A stretch of DNA of 64,000 nt. It comes from Ichthyosporea sp. XGB-2017a (lineage: Eukaryota > Opisthokonta > Ichthyosporea). Positions 22,389 to 31,461 of the stretch are shown here, piece by piece. Position 1 is the stretch's first letter; each line of letters starts with the position of its first letter. The notes under the pieces are model-generated. The model saw nothing but the letters and a program-made list of their open reading frames with translations, made no database searches and was not told where the DNA came from. The position numbers and the translations under genes are program-made. Location: NCBI GenBank assembly GCA_002811675.1, contig PDIM01010337.1, forward strand, positions 153,305-217,304. The letters run 5' to 3'.

Positions 22389-24533
22389 ATGGAAACATCA
22401 GACGCGAGCAATCCTCCGAAGGAAGAAAATGTCGTACAACCTCAGGCTCAGGTGCACCAGCAGGAAGAAATGAATCCAGCGCAGCAAGGCAATTCTAATC
22501 CTCCGTCCAGACCTATGAGCGTTCCGGCTGGAGCTGATATTAAGACTGAACGTAAAAGCTCTAGCGATTCAAATCAGAAGGAAGAGGGAATTAGTACATT
22601 GAGTAATGATAATGAGGGTTCTGAAGGTACAGGGGCGGATAGAGACTTTCGTAGAAGCCGAATCAGCTTTAGTAGAAAGCAACTTCATGAATTGGAGCTT
22701 GCATTTGAAAAAGATCACATGCCCTCTGTTTCTGATAGGCATGCCTTAGCGCAAAAGTTTGGACTGTCAGAAAAGAGTGTTCGTCATTGGTTTCAAAATA
22801 GAAGACAGAAAATGAGAGAAATTATGCGTAGAAATGAAAAGATCAGAATGTTTGGTGAGGCAGGTGTTCCACCTGATCAAGGACCTTCAATGAAAAGAAA
22901 GTCGGAGGGCGGATGGGGCCATCCAGAACAGGGGTACCCGTATCCTGGAGGCCCACCCGGTCCAAATGTTCCTATGGAGTTTCGTCAGCATTATGCAATG
23001 GGTAGGTATGGACCTGAAGGCGTTCCCCCTCCAGGATATCACGGTCATCCTGGATACCTTCCGGCTCAACAGTACTCTCAGCATGGGGGGCCTGGTAACC
23101 CAATGGACTATAGAGGTCCTCCACGTTCCCCTCGCCATGGTCCCGGTCAGGGATATCCTATGGTTCCAGGAGGGTCTCACGGACCTCATCAAGGCCATTC
23201 ACATCTCCCGCCCCCACATATTGGACATTATCCTGGTGCCCCCCCTCATCAAGATGGACATCACCAGGGTGGTCCTCCTCACCAGGGCGGCCCTCCTCAC
23301 CAGGGTGGCCCTCCTCACCAGGGTGGTCCTCCTCACCAGGGTGGTCCTCCTCACCAGGGTGGTCCTCCTCACCAGGGTGGTCCTCCTCACCAGGGAGGTC
23401 CTCCTCACCAGGGTGGTCCTCATCACCAGGGGGGGCCTCATCACCAGGGGGGCCCTCATCACCAGGGGGGGCCTCCACATCAAGGTGGTCCTCCTCATCA
23501 GGGTGGTCCCCCTCATCAAGACGGTCCATCTCATCAAAGTGGCCCCTCACACCAAGGCGGCCCACCTCATCCGGGCCATCCACAAAATGGGCATCCACAT
23601 CAAGGGCATCAACACCCAGGACACCAACACCAAGGAGAATTTTCTGAAGGGGAGCGTGGACGGCCATATCCACCTGAAGTAATGTATCAAAACCCTAGAT
23701 ATTCGAATGAGAACCTGAAGGGAAGAGAATATGGTAGCCAAGGGAAGCCAACTAGAGTGAGTCCTGTAGGCGTTTCAGGTGTCCCTGGAGATTATCGCAA
23801 GCGCCCTTCTGATAACAGAACCGAGGAAATGCATAGCAGGTATGAAAATAGCGGTGGGCCTAAGGGGGAAGGAGCTCCATTCCAAGGAAAATATACTGTG
23901 GGCGTAAAGCCGACATTTTCAGGGGGACCAGATGGGGAGAAAGTGCCTAGCATGATACCAGTTCACTACTCTGCGCCTGATAGACAAGGAATGGTTGGGA
24001 GATATAAGCATCCAGGTCAACAAGGGGATAAGAAAGAAAATATGGAGTATGAAAACAGAGAACTTTCCAAGGTACAGGGTGCTGATAGTAAACCCGGAAC
24101 CCCGATTAAGGGCGAGATAAATGGGGCTGTCTACTCTGAAAAGTCAGACTCTATGCGAACTCCGAGTCCTAATGGAGAGCGCGGGGGTGAAACGAAGAAA
24201 CGAAGCCACGCCGATGTTGAAAGAAAAAGAAGGGATGATATTGCAGAACTTATGAGCAGGCTAAGAGAAGTTATTCCGGACTGTAACGGTACCAGAGCTG
24301 TGATTTTAAGAAAAGCTATTGATTATATTAATTATCTTGAGGGCCAAGTTAAGGACTTGAAAGCAGAATATGGGGATAATCGCCCACAGCCTGTATTCAA
24401 AAGCACAGCTCAAGAAGACCAAGAAGCAAGTGAACGGCTAGCGGAATTGGCGGATGCATCTGTAGAAATTGGGAATGGGCCTGCTGCTCCTTTGACAAAT
24501 GAAGCAACTGCCCCTGTTGAACAGCAGCCATAA
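22389..24533 (+). CDS. Homeodomain plus bHLH transcription factor (single ORF)
   Basis: 714 residues in one uninterrupted frame. A non-TALE 60-residue homeodomain lies at about 87-146: R91 (position 5), F94 (8), L102 (16), F106 (20) and WFQNRRQK at 134-141, giving W48, Q50, N51 and R53. Residues 160-480 are a Pro/Gly/His/Gln-rich linker with about 17 tandem HQGGPP repeats. A bHLH domain lies at about 603-660: basic region KKRSHADVERKRRDD with H607, E611 and R615 (the H5-E9-R13 set that reads CACGTG-type E-boxes), then helix 1, a loop and helix 2 (AVILRKAIDYINYLEGQ), most like MAX/USF-class domains. Expected to be a nuclear DNA-binding regulator. I know no described family with both domains. 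The main alternative is a chimeric assembly through the repeat. Confidence 0.88.
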   Translation: METSDASNPPKEENVVQPQAQVHQQEEMNPAQQGNSNPPSRPMSVPAGADIKTERKSSSDSNQKEEGISTLSNDNEGSEGTGADRDFRRSRISFSRKQLHELELAFEKDHMPSVSDRHALAQKFGLSEKSVRHWFQNRRQKMREIMRRNEKIRMFGEAGVPPDQGPSMKRKSEGGWGHPEQGYPYPGGPPGPNVPMEFRQHYAMGRYGPEGVPPPGYHGHPGYLPAQQYSQHGGPGNPMDYRGPPRSPRHGPGQGYPMVPGGSHGPHQGHSHLPPPHIGHYPGAPPHQDGHHQGGPPHQGGPPHQGGPPHQGGPPHQGGPPHQGGPPHQGGPPHQGGPPHQGGPHHQGGPHHQGGPHHQGGPPHQGGPPHQGGPPHQDGPSHQSGPSHQGGPPHPGHPQNGHPHQGHQHPGHQHQGEFSEGERGRPYPPEVMYQNPRYSNENLKGREYGSQGKPTRVSPVGVSGVPGDYRKRPSDNRTEEMHSRYENSGGPKGEGAPFQGKYTVGVKPTFSGGPDGEKVPSMIPVHYSAPDRQGMVGRYKHPGQQGDKKENMEYENRELSKVQGADSKPGTPIKGEINGAVYSEKSDSMRTPSPNGERGGETKKRSHADVERKRRDDIAELMSRLREVIPDCNGTRAVILRKAIDYINYLEGQVKDLKAEYGDNRPQPVFKSTAQEDQEASERLAELADASVEIGNGPAAPLTNEATAPVEQQP
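23255..23575 (+). repeat. Coding minisatellite, 18-bp unit (HQGGPP), about 17 copies
   Basis: Tandem array of an 18-bp unit with consensus CACCAGGGTGGTCCTCCT, encoding His-Gln-Gly-Gly-Pro-Pro. Variants at codon 6 (PH, PS) and at third positions occur mainly in the 3' third. The array keeps the reading frame throughout. Antisense frames over it are open only because of the repeat. Confidence 0.9.
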
Positions 24534-25177
24534 GTGCTTCGTTTACAGTTCAAAGTTCCATTTCTCTTTGTATTGTAGTTTCACCGTCTATCACTCTCCA
24601 TGTCCAGTACCTATTGAAGTTTTGCGCATTCTTGTTTGCCATTTCTAGTCATACACAGCTCAGGCTTAATGCCCTGTACTAAAGCTACCCGTTAAATAAA
24701 GCACGCATGTAAATTGCTGATTTAGAATTTCTATAGCTGAGCAATATAAACATTGTAGTTATTTCGTTCAAAGTGTGACAAAACAACTTACTCGTCTTGG
24801 TCAATGTGCACGTTGTAAGGTTTTCATTCAATTGCAGAAGGTTACCGTTCGAATGTCGCCAATATCGAATAAGGAATATAGCACGATTAAGCCTCAATCC
24901 TTATTACAGTGGTCCCAGGTCCTTCTCGTCTAAACTCAAGGTACTAAAATATTTGTGGATATTGGAAGTTAGAATGCTATTCGACTTGGAACCTCAATTG
25001 ATCTATATAAGGTAACTCATATTTCCTGTTTTGGACTTTTGTTGCCATGGACCCGAAATGTTCATTTTATTTATTTTCGCAGTACGTCGTATAGTGTCGA
25101 CGCGTAGCAGTTTCATTTTTATTTAGAAGTCCTTGAAGTTTTATTTTATACTTCGCTATGTTATCTTTCTGTTGCAG
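24534..25177. other. Intergenic 3' of the homeodomain-bHLH gene
   Basis: Holds the 3' UTR, with AATAAA at about 24695. No recognised gene. A short frame at 24797-25015 is possibly part of a small spliced gene whose last exon would be 25178-25284. Confidence 0.35.
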
Positions 25178-25284
25178 CTTCTGCTCTTGCATTGACTAAT
25201 TCCCCCTCTTTTGAGGCTTTCATTTTAAACGGATTCGCTCTCGGCTTTGGTTTTGGTTTGATTGCGCAAAAGAGCTATTCCTAA
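25178..25284 (+). CDS. Possible terminal exon of a small membrane protein
   Basis: After a good acceptor (TTATCTTTCTGTTGCAG ending at 25177), a frame reads SALALTNSPSFEAF followed by ILNGFALGFGFGLIAQKSYS and a TAA at 25282. The Gly/Phe/Leu pattern resembles a small single-span membrane protein. I could not find a matching upstream exon with compatible phase, although a donor-like AAG|GTAACT sits at 25011. It ends about 100 bases before the start codon of the next gene. Not assigned to a family. Confidence 0.3.
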
Positions 25285-25381
25285 AGTCGAGCTCCGTATT
25301 TTCCACCGTCAAAGCCCTAACGCAGCCCTAAAAAAATTGAACAACGAGCCACAAGAGCATTCAAGACACACTACTCGTGTT

Positions 25382-26914
25382 ATGAACGATAGCAGTGAAG
25401 TGGCAGACATTCCAGCGGAAAAAGCTGTAAACTTAGCTCGAGAACGGTGGCAAATGGCCCTGAAAAGAGTTAAAATAGACTTAAAAATGGAAAACCTTAG
25501 TCTGGAGAATGATTCCCAAGAAACTGCTGAGACCAAGGCAGATTTAAGTGAACATACAGAGCGCCCATTGAGCAAGCAAAACTCCTCTAACAGCGTTTCA
25601 GAACAAGGTAAAAACAAAACGAAAGTACGTTATAAGAAAAGAAGTGAATCACGGGCAATGAAAATGTGGCTTTCTGCAGCAAATCAAAAACTGCAAGAAT
25701 ACGAAGACATGACAAATACGGGACCCAGCGTAGTCAAGAAAACATCGAAACATCAGCTAAACGAAGTTCTTAAAATGAAAGAGAAGCAGAGTCTGTCATT
25801 AGAACAAATGAGGCGACCATACACAGGGGGGAGCATGGAACCTTCAAAAGAAAAGTATTGCAGGGACTCGGAAATAAGTGCGATTGCAGCCGTGAGATTC
25901 CACAATATAGAGAAAAAAAGGCAGCTTGAATATGAGATCGAGTATTACAAAAACAAAGCTGAAAAAGAAAAGGCCGCACGTGAAAGGAGGCTTTTAAAAG
26001 AAAAGGCCAGGAAAGAAAAGAAAAAGAAACAAAAACTGGCAAAACAAAAGTCTCAAGCAGCAAGAAAACGCAGCGATGACGATAATGACGATAATGACAA
26101 CTATGGCGATGATAACAGAAGCAATAGTGATTGCCATGATGGAAGTGATAGCATTGGGGAAGGGAGAGGGGGATACGACGGGTCACATGGCGATGGCTCA
26201 TGTGTCGATAAAAAGGATGATGAAGGCGACAGCAGTAATGATCACGAGGGTAAGGACCAAGGAGATAAACATCAAGATAATTCTGAAAGACAAATGCAGG
26301 CGAAGGGTCCCGCCAGTGACTCCCCCTGGAAAGCGGTCAAATGGCATTTGCTCAGCAGCAAGAAAAAAGAAGCACGTTCCTTAAGTCCAGAATTGGTCAA
26401 ACGTGCCCTGTATGTTAACAAACGAAGGGCTGCAAGCCAAAGTCCTCCGCCCCCAGTTTCACGAGGAAAAGATTTGTGGTCAAAATCGAAAGCAAAGCTT
26501 CTGAAAGGACAAAACAAGAACCTCAAAATGTGGCACGATGTTACGGAAAGGTTACACAAAGCGCACAATAATGCAAAATCAAAAAATGCGGTTCAGGTGG
26601 ATAAGCATGACATGTTCCACAGCGCAGAGGAATGGAAAACTATCGCCATGGAAGATTCAAAAGAACAATGGTCAACACATGAAGAGTCTTCAAGCTTTTA
26701 TGAAGATGGACTTGGAAGCGCAGTTTCTCAGGCTCTTAAGGCACTTGCTCAACTTAAGCTCAAGGAAACGGCAACTATATCAGAAAAGAACACAAAGCCT
26801 GAAGAAGAACCTTTAGCTAAAGTAAAGACCTTTACCGACACGAAAGAGAAATTCAAGGGGCCATGGGAACGCTTAAAGAGTAAGCTTCTCAACGGGGAAC
26901 TTGCTTCCGTCTAG
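25382..26914 (+). CDS. Uncharacterised basic, coiled-coil protein with repeated Trp motifs
   Basis: 510 residues from the first in-frame ATG (MNDSSEVADIPAEK); the frame is open from 25262 but without an earlier ATG. Not recognised. A highly charged helical stretch of E/K/R (about residues 175-235, KKAEKEKAARERRLLKEK) is followed by an Asp/Asn/Gly-rich acidic region (about 240-310). Short motifs with Trp followed by basic and Leu residues recur: RWQMALKRVK, MWLSAANQKL, PWKAVKWHLL, LWSKSKAKLL, MWHDVTERLH, PWERLKSKLL. The last sits at the very C-terminus. These look like a degenerate repeat, perhaps a short binding motif; function unknown. Ends only 37 bp from the convergent methyltransferase stop. 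Confidence 0.65.
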   Translation: MNDSSEVADIPAEKAVNLARERWQMALKRVKIDLKMENLSLENDSQETAETKADLSEHTERPLSKQNSSNSVSEQGKNKTKVRYKKRSESRAMKMWLSAANQKLQEYEDMTNTGPSVVKKTSKHQLNEVLKMKEKQSLSLEQMRRPYTGGSMEPSKEKYCRDSEISAIAAVRFHNIEKKRQLEYEIEYYKNKAEKEKAARERRLLKEKARKEKKKKQKLAKQKSQAARKRSDDDNDDNDNYGDDNRSNSDCHDGSDSIGEGRGGYDGSHGDGSCVDKKDDEGDSSNDHEGKDQGDKHQDNSERQMQAKGPASDSPWKAVKWHLLSSKKKEARSLSPELVKRALYVNKRRAASQSPPPPVSRGKDLWSKSKAKLLKGQNKNLKMWHDVTERLHKAHNNAKSKNAVQVDKHDMFHSAEEWKTIAMEDSKEQWSTHEESSSFYEDGLGSAVSQALKALAQLKLKETATISEKNTKPEEEPLAKVKTFTDTKEKFKGPWERLKSKLLNGELASV

Positions 26915-26951
26915 CCGAGATATACATAAATCCATTCACATCGTGGATACA

Positions 26952-28052
26952 CTACTTAGTGGCAATGACGGTGGGAAACATATTTCTTGAGTCAGGTATA
27001 ATATCAATATTTTCCCTTTCAAATCCTCCACTTATTAGTTGCTCTTTCAGATTTTCAGTACTCACTGTGTTTCTCCAAGCAACTTCTAAAATTTCTTCGA
27101 GTACAACTATTTCAAGTCTCTTAATTTCCTTGTCCTCCTCTCCTAATACCCACTCCTTTTCAACAGTGCAAAAGCTGGTCACTAATGTACCCCCCTTCTT
27201 CAATGCTTTATACAATTTTGAATAAAATTGAATAATATCTTCATTGTTGCTCATATAAAGAGTAATACCCGAACTTACGAGTACGTCAAAAGTATCTTGG
27301 AAATCCATTGCTAGAATGTCTACTTCTTTAAGTTCGGTCTGTTCCGAAACATTCAAATTCATCGCAATCTGTCGGGCCTGACTCAAAGAATTGGGATCAA
27401 GATCCATACCAATTAGCTTGTATCCTGAAACTTTTGAATAGTCCAGTGTCAACACATCCGTAAAGACGCCACAGGGGATGCTCCCTATAACCTTATTCGG
27501 CTCAATCAGTTTTTGAATTTCTCTATCAAATATTCGAGCTCTTTCTGCTGTGCTCTGAATCAATCGAAACTTTTCCAAAAATAATTCTTCCAAGGGATCA
27601 AGTGGCGTACCATACGGATTGAGTCCTGGAGCGAAGCGACACATGTGGTGATACGTAAATATCCGAGTCATTCTCCCATTTACTCCTTTGTTCACCAAAA
27701 TAAATCTCATCAGTTCTGAGTCTGCAGCTAGTTTTAGGTAATAAAGCTTCTCTTCCAAAGGACCGTTTTCAGTATCACCCAGTGCCCGCAAGCGCTCCTC
27801 CACAGCATTGCTTCGTGCAATGACCTCTTGCAATGTTGGATTCCCATAGTGAGACAAAGAGCGCCCTTGCTTATGGGAGTCTTTAATCAACAAAGAACTT
27901 CTATAAAATCTTTTAAAAACTTGGGGAAAGCTACCCTTCGTACACAGCAAATAAAATCTGTCAAAATGAAACAAACTATTCCCAATCATCATGATTTTAC
28001 AAAACGAAAACAAAATGATAGACAGAAAAAACAAAAAGCAAAACAAAAACAC
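26952..28052 (-). CDS. Class I SAM-dependent methyltransferase-like protein
   Basis: Up to 366 residues. The N-terminus is hydrophobic then basic (KRFYRSSLL), so a membrane anchor or mitochondrial presequence is possible. An ATG at 27992 (MMIGNSLF...) is an alternative start that would drop the hydrophobic stretch. The C-terminal 230 residues have a Rossmann methyltransferase layout. Motif I is degenerate (VIGSIPCGVFTDVLTLD instead of the usual GxGxG). It is followed by the acidic loop LIGMDLDPNSLSQA, then EVDILAMDFQDTFDVLVSSG and a motif III-like region LKKGGTLVTSF. Substrate is unknown. The overall layout is reminiscent of bacterial methyltransferases, so gene transfer is possible but untested. 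Divergent from V-ATPase E with a 467-bp shared promoter. Confidence 0.7.
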   Translation of the reverse strand: MFLFCFLFFLSIILFSFCKIMMIGNSLFHFDRFYLLCTKGSFPQVFKRFYRSSLLIKDSHKQGRSLSHYGNPTLQEVIARSNAVEERLRALGDTENGPLEEKLYYLKLAADSELMRFILVNKGVNGRMTRIFTYHHMCRFAPGLNPYGTPLDPLEELFLEKFRLIQSTAERARIFDREIQKLIEPNKVIGSIPCGVFTDVLTLDYSKVSGYKLIGMDLDPNSLSQARQIAMNLNVSEQTELKEVDILAMDFQDTFDVLVSSGITLYMSNNEDIIQFYSKLYKALKKGGTLVTSFCTVEKEWVLGEEDKEIKRLEIVVLEEILEVAWRNTVSTENLKEQLISGGFERENIDIIPDSRNMFPTVIATK

Positions 28053-28519
28053 AAGCCTCCGAATTTCACATATTTCCGCGAAACGGCAGCTGATGGCAAT
28101 AATTCCCTAAAGGGAATATATTTCCCCGAATTAAGCACGTACCGCGGCTTATAAACCTGGCTAGCGCTGGCGCTACTAAGAGTAGCTTGATCAGCAACTC
28201 ACAATGCAAAATGGGAAAAATACTTTTTGTATGGAAGTTCCCATAAAAAAACACCCACACAATTTTTGTGGAGTTTAGGGGCACTTTTTAGTTATAATTT
28301 TATTATTCATTTTTGTCCGAAGGTGGGTGGGGCCTTTATAATTTGTAATTTTATGATCAGTTTCTTTCTTTCTTTCTTTTTTTTTTTCTATGAAAACGTA
28401 TTATTATTATTCGTGTTTTCTTTTGTCAAGTTGAACAGAATTTTTGTTTTTGAAGATTTTGAGTAAGTTAGTGATTGTAAGAATTTTATAAGTATCAATC
28501 AAAAAGAAGATTAAACAAG
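28053..28519. promoter_or_regulatory. Divergent promoter, methyltransferase / V-ATPase E
   Basis: 467 bp between two divergent start codons. Contains TTTTTGTATGGA (28225-28236) followed by GTTCCCATAAAAA, and TTTATAATTTGTAATTT at about 28336. Motifs of these types recur at other promoters in the window. T-rich leader before the V-ATPase start. Confidence 0.4.
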
Positions 28520-29285
28520 ATGGCTTTGAATGATTCCGAGGTTAATAAGCAAATCCAGCATATGGTTGCTTTTATCGAGCAGGAGGCTGCAGAGAAAGCT
28601 AATGAAATTAACGTAAAAGCTGAAGAAGAATTTAATATTGAGAAGATTAGATTGGTTCAGCAGGAGAAATTGAAAATCAGCGAAGCTTATGAAAAGAAAG
28701 AGAAACTTGTTGATGTCCAGAAGAAGATCCTTTATTCGAATCAGTTGAATGCTTCGCGTTTGCAGGTTTTGGAATCTCGTGACAGCCATGTGAACAAATG
28801 TATTAATGATTCTCTGGGGCAGTTGAAGAAGGGTACACAAGATCCAAACCAATATAAAAAGATGCTGAACGGACTTATTCAGCAATGCTTGTTCCAGCTT
28901 ATGGAACCCAGAGTGATTCTTAAGTGCCGTAAGGCTGATGTTTCCCTTGTCGAAAGCGCTGCTCCCGAGGCCGTCAAAGCATACACCAACGCGACCAACA
29001 AGCAGTGCCAAATCACCATCCAAAAAGATTCCTTCTTGCCCGAAGACTGGTAAGTGTTTTTATTTATTAGGTAGTATTAGGTAGAAAGTTTGAAAAGTGA
29101 GGAAAGAGTTTTGTGCTAATTGCTTTACGCCCAATATTTCACTTATAAATTGTAGCACTGGAGGTGTTGAATGTTTCTCTGTTGATGGCAAAATCTCTTG
29201 CAACAACACTCTTGAGGCCAGACTTCATCAAGTCGCACAGGCTGCTATGCCTCAGATTAGAAAAACTCTGTTTAATGAACAGTAA
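28520..29285 (+). CDS. ATP6V1E: V-type proton ATPase subunit E, two exons
   Basis: Peripheral-stalk subunit of the V1 sector of the vacuolar proton pump. Exon 1 28520-29049 and exon 2 29156-29285, with a 106-nt intron (TG|GTAAGT..TTGTAG|C). Total 219 residues against 226 in human. The N-terminal long helix is seen in VNKQIQHMVAFIEQEAAEKA with NEINVKAEEEFNIEK. The globular C-terminal domain includes LIQQCLFQLMEPRVILKCRK and SFLPEDCTGGVECFSVDGK, then NNTLEARLHQVAQAAMPQIR. Reading through the intron loses the last 43 residues. Confidence 0.96.
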
Positions 29286-30180
29286 ATTATTGTAAGATTT
29301 TAGCTGTATTGTAGAAGACTATCGCATTGGGTTATTGGATGAGCGGAAGTGGGCCTGGTTATATTTCTGTGAAAGATTCGCTGGTAATATGAAAAGGCTT
29401 TTTGTTACAAAGGGGATTAAATTCCAAAAAGCGAGGGGAAAGAAGCACTTGTTTTACGGACAAGGTAACTGAAGTAGGAAAAGATAATATATAACGAAGA
29501 GGAGAGCTAGAAAAAGGCTTTTCTAATGGAGGAGTGCAAACAATTTCCAGCTTTCTATTTGCGTATGCTCCAGGTGAACGTCGGTTTTTTAGTTTTCTGG
29601 AGTGGTGCTCTAACTGTTAAGTCCATTTCGCCTTTTCTGTTCTTCGATATCATTAATAAAAGAATATAAACCAAAAATATAACCTTTGCGTAAAGGATAA
29701 AGTCAGAGCTGTGCCATCCACCATCCATGTGAGTAAAAGACACTCTCACAGCTTTCTTTAGCAAGCACATGCACTCCTCTTCAAAAAATCAATTCAAAAA
29801 TGTGCTTTATTTTCTACAGGCAATTCATTCAAAAGCCGTGTGAACAAAATAATTAAAATAATAATAGCCGTGGTTTTCTGTTTTCTACTATTTTTTTCTT
29901 TCCTTCAGTTTTTTGTTTTTGTTTTTTCCTTTTGTTTTCTTTTTTTCTTAAACAGCTTCCCTCTTACAGCCCTTAATTTGCTGTTACGCTGCTGTTTTTT
30001 TTTTAAGCATTCTCCGTCTTTTTCTTTCTTTGGCTATAATCTTTCATCGCTTTAATAAAAAGTGAGCAATAGTATGGAATGTATGAGGAGTTCGAATTTG
30101 GCATTAGAAGGTTGTCAGATCATATTCGCAAAAGACAGACAAAAACACTTAAAGTCAATTGATCATAGACCCCCTTTTCT
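29286..30180. other. Intergenic, convergent 3' ends
   Basis: About 0.9 kb between V-ATPase E and TEAD stops. Low-complexity T-rich tracts at 29880-30030. No coding or RNA gene recognised. Confidence 0.45.
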
Positions 30181-31461
30181 TTACTCAACAAGTTTGTATA
30201 TGTGGTTTTGTGTGCCATGTTCACTACCACTGACTTCAAAAACATACGCAATGCAGAGCAAGATTTCATTAGTATCATCATTCGTAACCAGCTGCAAAAC
30301 CGAAAAATTCTCCAACACAGAGTTCATCATTTCCTTGTTCTCGAGAGCCTTCAGCTTTTCCACAAAACTGATCATGTATTCACACATTGGGGAGCGTGAA
30401 AAGTTGTAACTAAATTTACCATTCTCGGGTGTAGAGTATTCCGTTTGAATCTTTTCCACGACCTGTTTCCCAAATGAGCACACCTTTGTGGAGAGCTTCA
30501 TATTCATGGTTTCATCACTCACAAATTTGGATGAAATACCATAGAAACTCTGGCTTGCTTGTTCGTAGCTAATATCAGCCCAGAATTTAACTAGAAAAAA
30601 GGCATTCTGGGGTCCCTGTGTATATCTTTCTTTCAGCCCTGGGAATTTATCATATATTTGTCTGATATCTACATATTCCATTGCGGGATCAGTAAACGCA
30701 TGAGGGTTATTCAGATTGCAAAACAGATGCTTGTAGTATGAATCCGTATTATCTAAGCGATATTCCAAATATGCCGAAAAATCAACCATTTTTGCTCTCA
30801 ATCTGTCATACCCATAACCAGTATCTCCTGCAAGTTGTTGATCAGCCATTGAAGCCAGATGATTCAAATCGTAACCATTGCCGCCAGCGGCATGAGGCTT
30901 TGCGCCTTCATAGTAATGATTTCTCTCACCACTAATAATAAATAAAAATAGACATCATACAAAGGTTAGATTCCAATCCAATAACTTATAGAAAAGTAAC
31001 CAATACGCACATACACAAACAAATACATACTTTTCCCAACCATGCGGATGATCACGCTCTTGTTCATTGTTATATTCACCTTCGTAGCCGCCATTGTCTT
31101 TTTCGTCTTTGGATGCTTTTCTTGAAGTCATAGTTGCAGACACAATCTGGGCGGAAGACATTGAAGTTAAGTTATCCAAAACAGCCATTTGGGTTACTTC
31201 ATCACAATTTTCACGCAGTTTCACTGTTAAATCTCTTTGCTTTTTTCTCGCTAATACTTGTATGTGGCTAGATACTTGTTTTCGGGATCTCTGCTTCCCT
31301 GTTCTCATTTTAATATACCGGGCAATAAGCTCGTTTCTTCCAAACATTTTTCCTTCATCAGACAAAATAATCTTACGCCTACCGCAAGGTGGGTATATCG
31401 CCAGTGCTTCCTCAAAAGCTTCTTCTATGTCTTTCGACCAAACTCCATCCGCTTCCGACAT
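30181..31461 (-). CDS. TEAD: TEAD / Scalloped transcription factor, two exons
   Basis: Hippo-pathway DNA-binding effector. Exon 1 (31461-31031) encodes [20 protein letters not shown] and the TEA domain (about residues 6-75), including [29 protein letters not shown] and [16 protein letters not shown] 99-nt intron (31030-30932, GTATGT..TTATTAG) is phase 2. Exon 2 (30931-30181) gives the YAP-binding domain with [63 protein letters not shown] and [17 protein letters not shown]. The total is 393 residues. Both domains are animal-like in every motif. It implies a Yorkie/YAP partner elsewhere in the genome. The spacer between the domains is short compared with vertebrate TEADs. Confidence 0.97.

Noticed and set aside
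23255-23575. CRISPR-like regular repeats
   Set aside because: Units are contiguous with no spacers, in frame with a coding sequence, and in a eukaryotic genome.
23158-23682. Three further long ORFs over the HQGGPP array (both strands)
   Set aside because: An 18-bp repeat keeps every frame open. Composition is repeat-driven, and the homeodomain frame continues on both sides.
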